64,000 nt of DNA from Rhodococcus globerulus NBRC 14531 (GTDB lineage Bacteria; Actinomycetota; Actinomycetes; Mycobacteriales; Mycobacteriaceae). The first letter of the stretch is position 1. Each line of letters begins with the position of its first letter. Below, piece by piece: positions 34,227 to 42,205 of the stretch. Where the stretch lies: assembly GCF_001894805.1 (NCBI RefSeq), contig NZ_BCWX01000002.1, positions 992,001-1,056,000 of the forward strand, in the 5' to 3' direction. The position numbers were made by a program, and so were the translations under genes. The notes under the pieces were generated by a model. That model was not told the DNA's origin and ran no database searches. It worked only from the letters and a program-made list of their open reading frames with translations.

Positions 34227-34820
34227 ATGGACAGGCATTTTCCCGACGGCGACCGTGGGCGCGGGCATCGTCGAGGGCGGTTCGGGCCCGACGGCGGACC
34301 TGGCCCAGGGTTCGGTCCCGGCGCGCACTTCGGACGTGGGCGCGGACGCGGCGGGCGCGGGCGTCGAGGTGACGTTCGCGCGGCTGTTCTGCTCCTCATT
34401 GCCGAAGAACCGATGCACGGCTACGAACTGATTCAACAGATCGTCGAACGCAGTGGCGGAGTGTGGAAGCCGAGTCCGGGATCGATCTACCCCGCACTGT
34501 CGCAACTCGAAGACGAAGGCCTCGTGATCATCGACAAGGTCGCCGGACGGAAGACTGCAAAACTCACCGAGGAAGGTGCCGCGTACGTCGAGCAGCACCG
34601 GGCGGATCTCGGTGCACCGTGGGACGAGGTTCGCGACAGCGTCGGCGCTCCCGAGCAGGATCTGCGTGAGCTGATCGGGCAACTGATGGGTGCTGCCGGT
34701 CAGGTCGCCGCAGTGGGTACACCAGCGCAGGTCAAGGCCGCTGCCGATGTTCTGATCGAAGCGCGTCGAGCGTTGTATCGCGTTCTTGCCGACGACGGGT
34801 CCACCGATACCGACAGTTGA
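34227..34820 (+). CDS. PadR-family transcriptional regulator with Gly/Arg-rich N-terminus
   Basis: A 197-residue regulator. Residues 1-48 are almost entirely Gly, Arg, Pro, His and Phe (for example GRGRGRGGRGRRGD), then a PadR winged helix follows: VRAAVLLLIAEEPMHGYELI, GVWKPSPGSIYPALSQLEDE and the wing GRKTAKLTEEGAAYV. The C-terminal helices for dimerisation end near residue 190. PadR repressors sense phenolics, drugs or stress. No obvious target gene is adjacent; glutathione peroxidase lies about 100 bases downstream with its own promoter. Confidence 0.88.
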   Translation: MDRHFPDGDRGRGHRRGRFGPDGGPGPGFGPGAHFGRGRGRGGRGRRGDVRAAVLLLIAEEPMHGYELIQQIVERSGGVWKPSPGSIYPALSQLEDEGLVIIDKVAGRKTAKLTEEGAAYVEQHRADLGAPWDEVRDSVGAPEQDLRELIGQLMGAAGQVAAVGTPAQVKAAADVLIEARRALYRVLADDGSTDTDS

Positions 34821-34864
34821 GTGCGGCACTCGTGTTGGTGTGTCCGGTCACTATCGCCGGCGAA

Positions 34865-34893
34865 GCATGAACTACCTTGGGTAGCAATATAAT
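34865..34893 (+). promoter_or_regulatory. Promoter of glutathione peroxidase gene
   Basis: A consensus -10 box TATAAT (34888-34893) lies 23 bases before the gpx ATG. Between it and the -35 position is a small palindrome CTACC-TTG-GGTAG (34872-34884), a possible repressor site. No good -35 hexamer is visible. Confidence 0.6.
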
Positions 34894-34916
34894 CACTTCG
34901 ATAATCAGGAGAGTTC

Positions 34917-35450
34917 ATGAGTGTCCACGACTTTGCCGTCAAGGCTGCCGACGGATCCACCGAGGATCTGAGCCAGTACAAGGGCAACCTTCTGTTGGTC
35001 GTCAACGTGGCAAGCAAGTGTGGATTCACACCGCAGTACGAGGGCCTCGATGCCCTGTACCGGGAGAACAAGGACCGCGGCCTTCGGGTCATCGGATTCC
35101 CGAGCAATCAGTTCGGAGATCAGGAGCCTGGCCAGGACGCTGAGATCCAGGAGTTCTGCAGCACGACCTACAACGTCACCTTCCCGGTGTACGCAAAGAT
35201 CGAGGTCAACGGCGACAACGCGGACCCGCTGTACGAGCACCTCCGCAGCGAGGCACCCGGTGAATTCGGGCCCGAAATCGGATTCCTGTTCGAGCATGTC
35301 AGCAAGACGCGCCCCGAGGCGATCGGTACCGACGAAGTGAAGTGGAACTTCACGAAGTTCCTCGTCGATCGTGACGGAGCGGTAGTTCGCCGGTTCGAGT
35401 CGACGGTCACCCCCGAGCAGATCGCCGAGGAAATCTCCGAGCTGCTGTAA
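34917..35450 (+). CDS. Glutathione peroxidase-family (thioredoxin-dependent) peroxidase
   Basis: A 177-residue thiol peroxidase with the GPx tetrad: peroxidatic cysteine C35 in NVASKCGFTPQYEGL, glutamine in FPSNQFGDQEPG, and Trp-Asn in VKWNFTKFLVD. Cysteine replaces selenocysteine, and a second cysteine in EIQEFCSTTY may resolve the sulfenic acid with thioredoxin or mycothiol systems, since actinobacteria lack glutathione. It detoxifies peroxides in the cytoplasm. The ATG follows CAGGAGAGTTC. The end of the gene is partly duplicated (GAGCTGCTGTAA at 35439-35450 and again at 35457-35468). Confidence 0.94.
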   Translation: MSVHDFAVKAADGSTEDLSQYKGNLLLVVNVASKCGFTPQYEGLDALYRENKDRGLRVIGFPSNQFGDQEPGQDAEIQEFCSTTYNVTFPVYAKIEVNGDNADPLYEHLRSEAPGEFGPEIGFLFEHVSKTRPEAIGTDEVKWNFTKFLVDRDGAVVRRFESTVTPEQIAEEISELL

Positions 35451-35500
35451 TTTTCGGAGCTGCTGTAAGCAGGTCTACCAACTGAATATTTAGTCGCAAT

Positions 35501-35528
35501 CCCGGGAGCCCCTGCGTGGTCTCCCGGG
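35501..35528. terminator. Terminator after peroxidase gene
   Basis: CCCGGGAG (35501-35508) pairs with CTCCCGGG (35521-35528), followed by GTTTGCTGTCTT. It lies between the peroxidase gene and a convergent short frame. Confidence 0.65.
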
Positions 35529-35537
35529 TTTGCTGTC

Positions 35538-35753
35538 TTAAGCGTCGGACCTGTTGATTTCGATCGCACAACGCAGCACAACGTGCCAAAGTTCGTCGAG
35601 ATCGACGTCGGCGATTGCGAAACCTTTTGCGGTGGAATGGTGGTCTTGCCCGATCAATCCGGCTAGTTCGGCGAAACCCGGGTGCTGACGTACAACCTCG
35701 TATTGGTTCCAGGTTCCGTAGGCCATGAGTTGGCAGGTTTTGTTGATCCACAA
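35538..35753 (-). CDS. Unrecognised short protein or gene remnant
   Basis: A 71-codon minus-strand frame with coding-like codon usage reads WINKTCQLMAYGTWNQYEVV, HPGFAELAGLIGQDHHST and LDELWHVVLRCAIEINRSDA. The nearest starts are TTG at 35753 and ATG at 35726. The coding-like pattern continues upstream to about 35800 (HPYGLRYAPIQL) without a start, so it may be the C-terminal part of a decayed gene. I do not recognise a family. It lies against the repeat-containing MarR promoter. Confidence 0.4.
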   Translation of the reverse strand: MWINKTCQLMAYGTWNQYEVVRQHPGFAELAGLIGQDHHSTAKGFAIADVDLDELWHVVLRCAIEINRSDA

Positions 35754-35807
35754 TTGGATGGGTGCGTACCGGAGTCCATAGGGGTGGCTCGCAACGTCAT
35801 GTCACCT

Positions 35808-35863
35808 CACAAAATTTGACAGATAGTCTGTTGAACACAAAATTTGACAGATAGTCTGTTGAA
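35808..35863 (+). repeat. Perfect tandem 28-bp duplication in MarR promoter region
   Basis: Two identical 28-bp units lie head to tail at 35808-35835 and 35836-35863. Each contains TTGACAGATAGTCTGTTGAA, that is, a TTGACA (-35-like) overlapping the inverted repeat ACAGA-TAG-TCTGT. They precede the MarR gene by about 80 bases and are the likely binding sites of that regulator. Confidence 0.8.
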
Positions 35864-35946
35864 AAAATTTCGATAGAGACAGCTCACATCCAAGACCTTA
35901 GAAGAAATAAGCAGCTACCCTGGCTAATGAGACTAGGGAGAATCGC

Positions 35947-36402
35947 ATGGACGAACGTGCCGACCGGCTGCGGGAAGACGTGGCGCTGTTCAGTCGAAGG
36001 ATTCGGACGAAGAGTTCCGGGCATTTGTTGACTCCAACCCAACTGCAGGCACTTGCGCATCTGGATCGGGTGGGCGCGATGAGTGCGCGTGCGCTTGCCG
36101 ATTTGGAGCGGGTAGTCCCGCAAACCATTGCGCGTACTGTGCTTCTCCTCGAGGAGAAGGGGATGGTGACGCGCACCGTCGATCCACATGATGCTCGCGC
36201 GAGTTTGATCTCGATCACGGACATCGGCCGTAGGACCCTGGACGTGGACCGCGCCGCCCGTAGTGAATGGCTTACGTCCGTGCTGACGGAGGAGTTCACC
36301 GACGTCGAACGTGAGTTGCTTTATCTCGCAGGACGTTTGCTGCGGCGTGCGGCTGAGTCGACCGATACAACACCGGCGCAGGAGTCAGTGATGCGCGCAT
36401 GA
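35947..36402 (+). CDS. MarR-family transcriptional regulator
   Basis: A 151-residue winged-helix regulator. The core is LTPTQLQALAHLDRVGAMSA, the recognition helix LADLERVVPQTIARTVLLLEEKGMV and the wing TRTVDPHDARASLISITDIG. The C-terminal helix (FTDVERELLYLAGRLLRRAA) completes the dimer domain. It overlaps the downstream MFS gene by four bases (ATGA), a typical regulator-pump operon responding to drugs or phenolic compounds. It probably binds the tandem 28-bp repeats upstream. Confidence 0.9.
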   Translation: MDERADRLREDVALFSRRIRTKSSGHLLTPTQLQALAHLDRVGAMSARALADLERVVPQTIARTVLLLEEKGMVTRTVDPHDARASLISITDIGRRTLDVDRAARSEWLTSVLTEEFTDVERELLYLAGRLLRRAAESTDTTPAQESVMRA

Positions 36403-37820
36403 CCGCCGTCGAGGACCAGGCAGATACCAAGGCCTTGCCTGTTCCGTTCCGGGTGAGTGGTGCGGCAGCGACCGGCAGCATTCTGCAACCGCTGAATTCG
36501 TCGATGATTGCCGTGGCAATTGTTGGTATCGCCGCTCAGTTCGGTTCGAACGGCGGCGTTTCCTGGATCATCTCCGCGATGTACATCACGACCGCTGTTG
36601 GTGCCCCCATGATGGGTCGGCTCGGTGCATTGCTGGGCGCTCGTCGGGTATTTCTCGGAGGCTTAGCCCTGGTCGCCATCGGATCGTGCGTCGGGATGCT
36701 TGCCCCGAATGTCGGTTGGTTGATCGGTGCGTACGTGATCCTCGGATTCGGCATTTCAGCCCACATGCCCAACGCGATGACCATGGTCCGCAGCTACTCC
36801 GAGCGCTACGGGCGCCAGCCGCGTACAGCGATTGCAACGTTGGTTGTCTGCAGTCAGTCCGTTGCAGCTCTTGGTCCCACTGTCGGTGGTCTCCTTGTGG
36901 GGGCTTTCGGGTGGCAATCGATCCTGTGGGTGAATCTTCCCGTCGTAGTGCTCAGTGCTGTTGTGGTTATGCGTGCTGACGTGGGCTTTGCCGGCGGTGG
37001 GCGAGTGTCGGTTCGGGAAGCGCTCCATGCTCTCGATGTGGTCGGAATCGGATTGTTCCTCGTGACGATCACGTCGACGATGGTGCTGCTGGTTTCGTTG
37101 CCGGGGAACCCGACGTGGTGGCTGCTTCCCGTTGCGGTGACGGGACTCGGTCTCTTTGTCTGGTGGGAGCACCGCGCTCCGGAGCCGTTTCTGGATGTCG
37201 AGGCCCTGGCACGTAACCGCGCGCTCAGTGCCACTCTGGGTCGGACATTGCTCACGTACACGTGCTTCTACTGCGTCTTTTTCGGAATTCCGCAATGGCT
37301 GCAGTACGCGCGGGGGATGAGCCCGATCGAGGCCGGCTTGACGATGCTGCCCGTCGCGGGGGTCAGCGTGGTGGCCACCATGATCGGGTCTCGCACATAC
37401 CGGCGGTACGGCGCCCGTCGCACTCTGTTTGTCGGTACGTGTGCGCTGCTGGTCGGCGGGGTGTTGATCGCTTCGGTCGAAAGCTCGACTGCACCGGTCT
37501 TGGTGCTTCTCCTTGTTGCCGCGGTACTTGGTATACCGAACGGTTTCAACAACATCGGCAATCAAAGCCTGATCAATGCGGTGACAACCGTGGACGAAGT
37601 TGGTGCTGCGATCGGCGTTTACCGCACAGTCGCGTTCATCGGCGCGAATCTTGCGGTTGTGGTGTTGCAGGTAACGGCCGGTCATCAGATCGACGACGCT
37701 GGTCTGCACCGGACTGGTTGGTTCATCGCAGTTTCAGGATTGGTCCTTCTTGTCGGGATCATGTTCTCGCGCAACATGGGACCGGCCCGCGCTGTCGATT
37801 CCCCGACTTCGTCTGCCTGA
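36399..37820 (+). CDS. MFS drug-type efflux transporter
   Basis: A 473-residue major facilitator protein with about 14 hydrophobic segments, including SGAAATGSILQPLNSSMIAV (motif D1-like), VSWIISAMYITTAVGAPMMGRLGALLGARRV (motif A) and SQSVAALGPTVGGLLVG (motif C). The motifs and topology fit the DHA2 drug-proton antiporter group (EmrB/QacA). It is cotranscribed with the MarR regulator, so it probably exports the compound that regulator senses. The substrate is unknown. Confidence 0.88.
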   Translation: MTAVEDQADTKALPVPFRVSGAAATGSILQPLNSSMIAVAIVGIAAQFGSNGGVSWIISAMYITTAVGAPMMGRLGALLGARRVFLGGLALVAIGSCVGMLAPNVGWLIGAYVILGFGISAHMPNAMTMVRSYSERYGRQPRTAIATLVVCSQSVAALGPTVGGLLVGAFGWQSILWVNLPVVVLSAVVVMRADVGFAGGGRVSVREALHALDVVGIGLFLVTITSTMVLLVSLPGNPTWWLLPVAVTGLGLFVWWEHRAPEPFLDVEALARNRALSATLGRTLLTYTCFYCVFFGIPQWLQYARGMSPIEAGLTMLPVAGVSVVATMIGSRTYRRYGARRTLFVGTCALLVGGVLIASVESSTAPVLVLLLVAAVLGIPNGFNNIGNQSLINAVTTVDEVGAAIGVYRTVAFIGANLAVVVLQVTAGHQIDDAGLHRTGWFIAVSGLVLLVGIMFSRNMGPARAVDSPTSSA

Positions 37821-37832
37821 TCTCGCTGTCGA

Positions 37833-38477
37833 TCAGCTCGCTGCGGCGCGTCGCAGATCTTCGCACGTGCTCCGGTAAATCTGTGCCAGATCAGCCTCGG
37901 CGCCGTTGTCCAGGCGTTCTGCCCAGGTATCGACCGCGATACGTGTTGTCATCGCGGCACTTTCGACGAGTAGTCGAGCGTAAGGGCGGGCATTCTCGCC
38001 GCCAAGTTTGATGGCAACTCGGTCCGTCAGTTGGATCAGTGCCATGGATTCTGTGGCAAATGACGATGCGCACAGATGGGGGTCGGATGCGAGGAGGCGT
38101 CGAACTCGCAGTATTCGATCTCGCCTGTCAGGAGAGGCCTCCAGTCTCTCGATGATGTTCCCGTAGATTTCCTGCATCCCTGTCAGAGTCACGTCGTCGG
38201 CAGGGATCGCATCGAGCCATTCGACGATTTCCGTCTCGAACTCGACCTCGACGCTGAGGGCCGAGTCTTCCTTGGTGGCGAAGCATCGAAAAAATGTGCT
38301 GGGCGAGACTCCGGCGCGGCGCGCGATTTCGTCAACCGTCGTCGCCGACGAGCCGTGGAGTTCGAAAAGTTCCAGAGCGGCCCGGGATATCTCGAGGCGA
38401 GTTTCCTGGCGGCGGCGTTCCCGCAGGTCGGGAGCGCGTTTTGCCGCGGGGACCTTGACGCTGTCGTGTGTGGTCAT
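37833..38477 (-). CDS. TetR-family transcriptional regulator
   Basis: A 214-residue repressor with helix-turn-helix SSATTVDEIARRAGVSPSTFFRCFATKED (about residues 43-71, a classic TetR signature) preceded by a basic segment (RERRRQETRLEI). The C-terminal helices form the ligand pocket. It is divergent from the second MFS gene and a near-perfect 19-bp palindrome lies in the shared gap, so it most likely represses that pump and itself. It is convergent with the first MFS gene, 12 bases away. Confidence 0.9.
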   Translation of the reverse strand: MTTHDSVKVPAAKRAPDLRERRRQETRLEISRAALELFELHGSSATTVDEIARRAGVSPSTFFRCFATKEDSALSVEVEFETEIVEWLDAIPADDVTLTGMQEIYGNIIERLEASPDRRDRILRVRRLLASDPHLCASSFATESMALIQLTDRVAIKLGGENARPYARLLVESAAMTTRIAVDTWAERLDNGAEADLAQIYRSTCEDLRRAAAS

Positions 38478-38518
38478 CCGCAGTCCTCCATGCGGCTCAA
38501 CTTACCAGCCGAAATCAA

Positions 38519-38549
38519 CTTGACAGTGACTCTCAAGATGATTGATATT
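38519..38549 (+). promoter_or_regulatory. TetR operator overlapping MFS promoter
   Basis: CTTGACAGTGACTCTCAAG (38519-38537) is a 19-bp palindrome with eight of nine pairs matched. It overlaps a TTGACA -35 box (38520-38525); GATATT (38544-38549) is at 18-bp spacing as the -10. Binding would block transcription of the MFS gene at 38603. Confidence 0.7.
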
Positions 38550-38602
38550 GTCAGTTAAATAAGTTGATTTGTCTTCTAAGACCAGAGAGTTCTCAGTAGC
38601 GC

Positions 38603-40042
38603 ATGCATATTCAAGAGACGGAAGCCCAACCGGAATCGGTTGACCTCGACCGCGGTAGCAAATTGTTGATCACCGTGCTGGTCGTCGCAGCGTTCGTGAT
38701 GATCCTCAACGAGACGATCATGAGCGTGGCACTGCCACGTTTGATGGTGGACCTGGATATCACCGCCAGCACAGCACAGTGGCTGACCACTGGATTCATG
38801 CTGACCATGGCCGTCGTGATTCCGACGACGGGCTACCTGTTCCAGCGATTCACTCTCCGGCAAGTATTCGCAGCAGCGATGACGCTCTTCAGCGTCGGCA
38901 CGCTCCTCGCGGCGTCCGCACCCGGATTCGAACTTCTTCTGGCGGGTCGAGTGATCCAAGCCGGTGGTACCGCCATCATGCTTCCACTCCTCATGACCAC
39001 GGTCCTGCGTGTTGTTCCCGCTCATAAGCGCGGCGCCATGATGGGCGTCATCTCCATCGTGATCGCCGTCGCTCCGGCGATCGGTCCGACACTCTCCGGT
39101 GTGATCCTGCGATCGCTGGACTGGCGCTGGATGTTCTGGCTTGTGTTGCCGATCGCCCTGGTTGCGTTTGCCATCGGCTCCGCGTTGGTCAAGAACCTCA
39201 CCACTACCGGCGCAGCACCGTTCGACGGGTTGTCGGTTGTATTGTCCGCGTTGGCATTCGGTGGCATCGTCTACGGACTCGGTAGTCTCGGACATTCCGC
39301 CGAGGGATCCGGCGTGCCGGTGTGGGTACCGCTGGTTGTCGGTGTCGTGGCGCTGGTCGTGTTTGTTCTGCGTCAGTTGTCGCGGCAAGAGGACGGGCGC
39401 GCCCTCCTGGACATGCGGCCATTCCTCACGCCGACGTTCAGCATCGGATTGGCCATGTTGGCGATCAGCATGATGGCCCTGTTCGGTGCGCTGATTCTGC
39501 TGCCGTTGTACCTGCAGAATGTGCTCGGCCTCGACACGTTGAAGACCGGTTTGTTGCTTCTCCCCGGTGGTTTGCTCATGGGCATTCTGGCACCGTTCGT
39601 CGGTCGGGTCTTCGACCGCGTCGGTCCGCGCCCGCTGGTCATCCCCGGTGTCGTCGTGGTCAGCGCCGCGTTGTGGCTGATGACGCTCCTCGACACGGAG
39701 ACCGGCTTGCCGATGGTTGTCGGCATCCATTCGATGCTGATGGTGGGTCTGGCATTGGTGATGACTCCGCTGATGACGTCGTCGCTCGGATCGGTCCCGT
39801 CGGAGTTGTATTCCCACGGCAGTGCGATTTTCAATACCGGTCAGCAGTTGGCCGGTGCGGCGGGAACCGCGTTGTTCGTCACGATCATGTCGAACACAGC
39901 CGCCTCCCAACTCGCCGATGGTGCGACTGACATCGCTGCTCAGCAATCGGGTATCCACACCGCATTCATGTGGGGTGGCGTCATATCCCTGATCGCGGTG
40001 GCAGGTTCGTTCTTCATCCGGAAGCCGGCAGTGACCAGCTAG
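38603..40042 (+). CDS. DHA2-type multidrug MFS transporter
   Basis: A 479-residue transporter with about 14 membrane segments. ILNETIMSVALPRLMVDL (motif D1), AQWLTTGFMLTMAVVIPTTGYLFQRFTLRQ (motif A) and IVIAVAPAIGPTLSGVIL (motif C) are textbook for EmrB/QacA-type proton antiporters. It is expressed divergently from its likely TetR repressor. The two MFS pumps in this block belong to the same broad class but differ strongly in sequence, so they are not recent duplicates. Confidence 0.9.
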   Translation: MHIQETEAQPESVDLDRGSKLLITVLVVAAFVMILNETIMSVALPRLMVDLDITASTAQWLTTGFMLTMAVVIPTTGYLFQRFTLRQVFAAAMTLFSVGTLLAASAPGFELLLAGRVIQAGGTAIMLPLLMTTVLRVVPAHKRGAMMGVISIVIAVAPAIGPTLSGVILRSLDWRWMFWLVLPIALVAFAIGSALVKNLTTTGAAPFDGLSVVLSALAFGGIVYGLGSLGHSAEGSGVPVWVPLVVGVVALVVFVLRQLSRQEDGRALLDMRPFLTPTFSIGLAMLAISMMALFGALILLPLYLQNVLGLDTLKTGLLLLPGGLLMGILAPFVGRVFDRVGPRPLVIPGVVVVSAALWLMTLLDTETGLPMVVGIHSMLMVGLALVMTPLMTSSLGSVPSELYSHGSAIFNTGQQLAGAAGTALFVTIMSNTAASQLADGATDIAAQQSGIHTAFMWGGVISLIAVAGSFFIRKPAVTS

Positions 40043-40111
40043 GGATGCGTGTTCGTCTGCACTTATGATTGGCCTTGGTGTGGATCGGGATCGGGGCGGG
40101 AGTGCTGAACT

Positions 40112-41077
40112 ATGTCGGGTAGAACAAGAATTGCAGGATTGGTGTTGGCTAGCGCCTGTCTGGTGGCGCTACCAAGTGTTGCCGGCGCGCAGTCCGGGGC
40201 GAGCGTTCCCACACACGTCGGACCGGCACAGATAAGCCGTCACGCGGCAACCGCATATGCAGAGACTCGCCCCGATTCGGCGCCGGCCGGGTCCAATAAT
40301 TTCGACTGCAGGCCCACGGCCGAGCATCCACGTCCGGTGTTGCTTGCACATGGCACGGACACTCAGGCGTACACCGACTGGGCGGCTGTGGCGCCTGCCC
40401 TCGCTGCCGATGGCTATTGCGTTTTTGTTCTCAACTACGGCGGGGATCCTGAGGAAGATACCTTCGGCGTCGGCGACATCGTCTCGAGTGCAAGCGAATT
40501 CAGTGCCTTTGTCGATCAGGTGAGATCGAGGACGGGCGCTGATCGCGTCGATGTCATCGGGTACTCGCAGGGCGCCACGGTAACTCGGTACTACACCAAC
40601 AAACTTGGTGGTTCGCAGTTTGTCGACCACTGGATCGGGCTGGCCTCGCCGACGTACGGCGGTGTGATGTTCGGGCTCGTGCCGCTCGTTCGGGCAATAC
40701 CCGGCGGCGAAGAATTTGTCGAGGACACTTTCTCGGTTGCCGTGCGCGAGCAGATGGAGGGATCGGATCTGCTACGCAGCCTCAACAACGGCGGCGACAC
40801 CGTGCCAGGGGTGCGATACACCACCATCGGCTCGCAGGTCGACGAAGTGATCCAACCGTCAGGCAACATCGCGTTGCGGGACTCAGGCGCCGAGAACATC
40901 GTCCTGCAGGACCTGTGCCCGCAGAACCTGACCGGGCACTTCCGGATGCCGTACGACCCTTACGTGATCGACATCATCCGCACCTCGCTCGATCCCGATG
41001 CCGAGCGGCACGCACCGTGTACGGCCGTCCCGCTCGGCACCGATATTCCGCAAGTGGTGATCGACGCAAATTCCTGA
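40112..41077 (+). CDS. Secreted lipase/esterase (alpha/beta hydrolase)
   Basis: A 321-residue exported hydrolase. The signal peptide runs to about residue 26 (LVALPSVAGA cleaved before QS). The mature enzyme has the oxyanion HGT (residues 80-82), the nucleophile elbow GYSQG with S152, and a likely catalytic His in LTGHFRMPYDP near the C-terminus; several cysteines (66, 103, C-terminal pair) could form disulfides. It resembles class 2 lipases common in Rhodococcus and Nocardia and should cleave acyl esters outside the cell. It stands alone after the MFS gene. Confidence 0.88.
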   Translation: MSGRTRIAGLVLASACLVALPSVAGAQSGASVPTHVGPAQISRHAATAYAETRPDSAPAGSNNFDCRPTAEHPRPVLLAHGTDTQAYTDWAAVAPALAADGYCVFVLNYGGDPEEDTFGVGDIVSSASEFSAFVDQVRSRTGADRVDVIGYSQGATVTRYYTNKLGGSQFVDHWIGLASPTYGGVMFGLVPLVRAIPGGEEFVEDTFSVAVREQMEGSDLLRSLNNGGDTVPGVRYTTIGSQVDEVIQPSGNIALRDSGAENIVLQDLCPQNLTGHFRMPYDPYVIDIIRTSLDPDAERHAPCTAVPLGTDIPQVVIDANS

Positions 41078-41281
41078 CTTCTGCACTCGATTACGACCCC
41101 AGAAGTTGCCGACAGTCACGACCGATATGCCGCGCGGTACAAGCTGGGCTCAGCACTCCCTAGACTGAGGGTTCCATTCGTACAAAATCCGGGAGCGCTT
41201 TCGTGACTTGCAGTCCACCACGTTCGAGCGGCCAGCGAGCTGATCACAGTCTCGGCAGCCCTGAGAATAGGGAGGGCTGAC

Positions 41282-42205
41282 ATGCGCGTTGTATTCGCCG
41301 GAACGCCGGAACCTGCCGTCCCGTCCTTGCGTCGACTCATCGAGTCGGCCAATCACGAGGTCGTTGCCGTGGTGACGCGTCCTGACGCCGTTGCCGGTCG
41401 CGGACGAAAAGTCACCCGGTCACCCATCGGCATGCTCGCGGACGAACACGGCATTCCGGTGTTGACTCCCGTCAAGGCGTCAGATCCCGAATTCGCGGCC
41501 GAGCTGAAAAGCTACGAGCCGGACTGTGCGCCCGTTGTCGCTTACGGAAATCTGTTGCCGCAGAACGTACTCGACATCCCGAAGTTCGGTTGGGTGAATC
41601 TGCACTTCTCGCTGCTTCCCGCGTGGCGTGGTGCTGCGCCGGTACAGGCAGCGATCAGCGCCGGTGACGAGGTCACCGGTGCCAGCGCCTTCCGCCTCGA
41701 AGCGGGCATGGACACCGGACCGGTGTACGGCGTGATGACCGAACGCATCCGCGATACCGACACTGCCGGCGATCTCCTAGGGCGACTGGCCGAAGGTGGC
41801 GCCGGCCTGCTCGAATCAGTGCTCGACGGAATCGAAGCCGGTGCAATCACGGCGGTTCCTCAATCCGACGACGGCGTCTCGTACGCGCCGAAGGTGACCG
41901 TCGACGCGGCCCGGGTGCGCTGGGATCGTCCTGCTGCGGCCGTTGACCGCCACATTCGGGCGGTCACGCCTGCGCCGGGCGCGTGGACGATGATCGGTGA
42001 CCTGCGGGTCAAGCTCGGACCGGTCACCTTGACTGACGACGTGCTGGCAGTCGGCGAGATCGCAGTACGCAAGGACGGTCTTTACATCGGTACCGCTACG
42101 ACGGCGGTGCGACTCGGGCAGATACAGCCCCCGGGCAAGAAATTGATGTCGGCAGGGGACTGGGCACGCGGTGCCCGACTCGACGCGGAGGTACGAGCAG
42201 CATGA
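41282..42205 (+). CDS. fmt: Methionyl-tRNA formyltransferase
   Basis: A 307-residue enzyme that formylates initiator Met-tRNA with 10-formyltetrahydrofolate. [18 protein letters not shown] opens it; the catalytic region is [20 protein letters not shown] and [21 protein letters not shown], with a C-terminal tRNA-binding OB-like domain from about residue 205. The ATG follows AGGGAGGGCTGAC. No peptide deformylase gene is adjacent. It overlaps rsmB by four bases. The 204-base upstream gap contains TAGACT (41161-41166), a possible -10. Confidence 0.96.
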   Translation: MRVVFAGTPEPAVPSLRRLIESANHEVVAVVTRPDAVAGRGRKVTRSPIGMLADEHGIPVLTPVKASDPEFAAELKSYEPDCAPVVAYGNLLPQNVLDIPKFGWVNLHFSLLPAWRGAAPVQAAISAGDEVTGASAFRLEAGMDTGPVYGVMTERIRDTDTAGDLLGRLAEGGAGLLESVLDGIEAGAITAVPQSDDGVSYAPKVTVDAARVRWDRPAAAVDRHIRAVTPAPGAWTMIGDLRVKLGPVTLTDDVLAVGEIAVRKDGLYIGTATTAVRLGQIQPPGKKLMSAGDWARGARLDAEVRAA

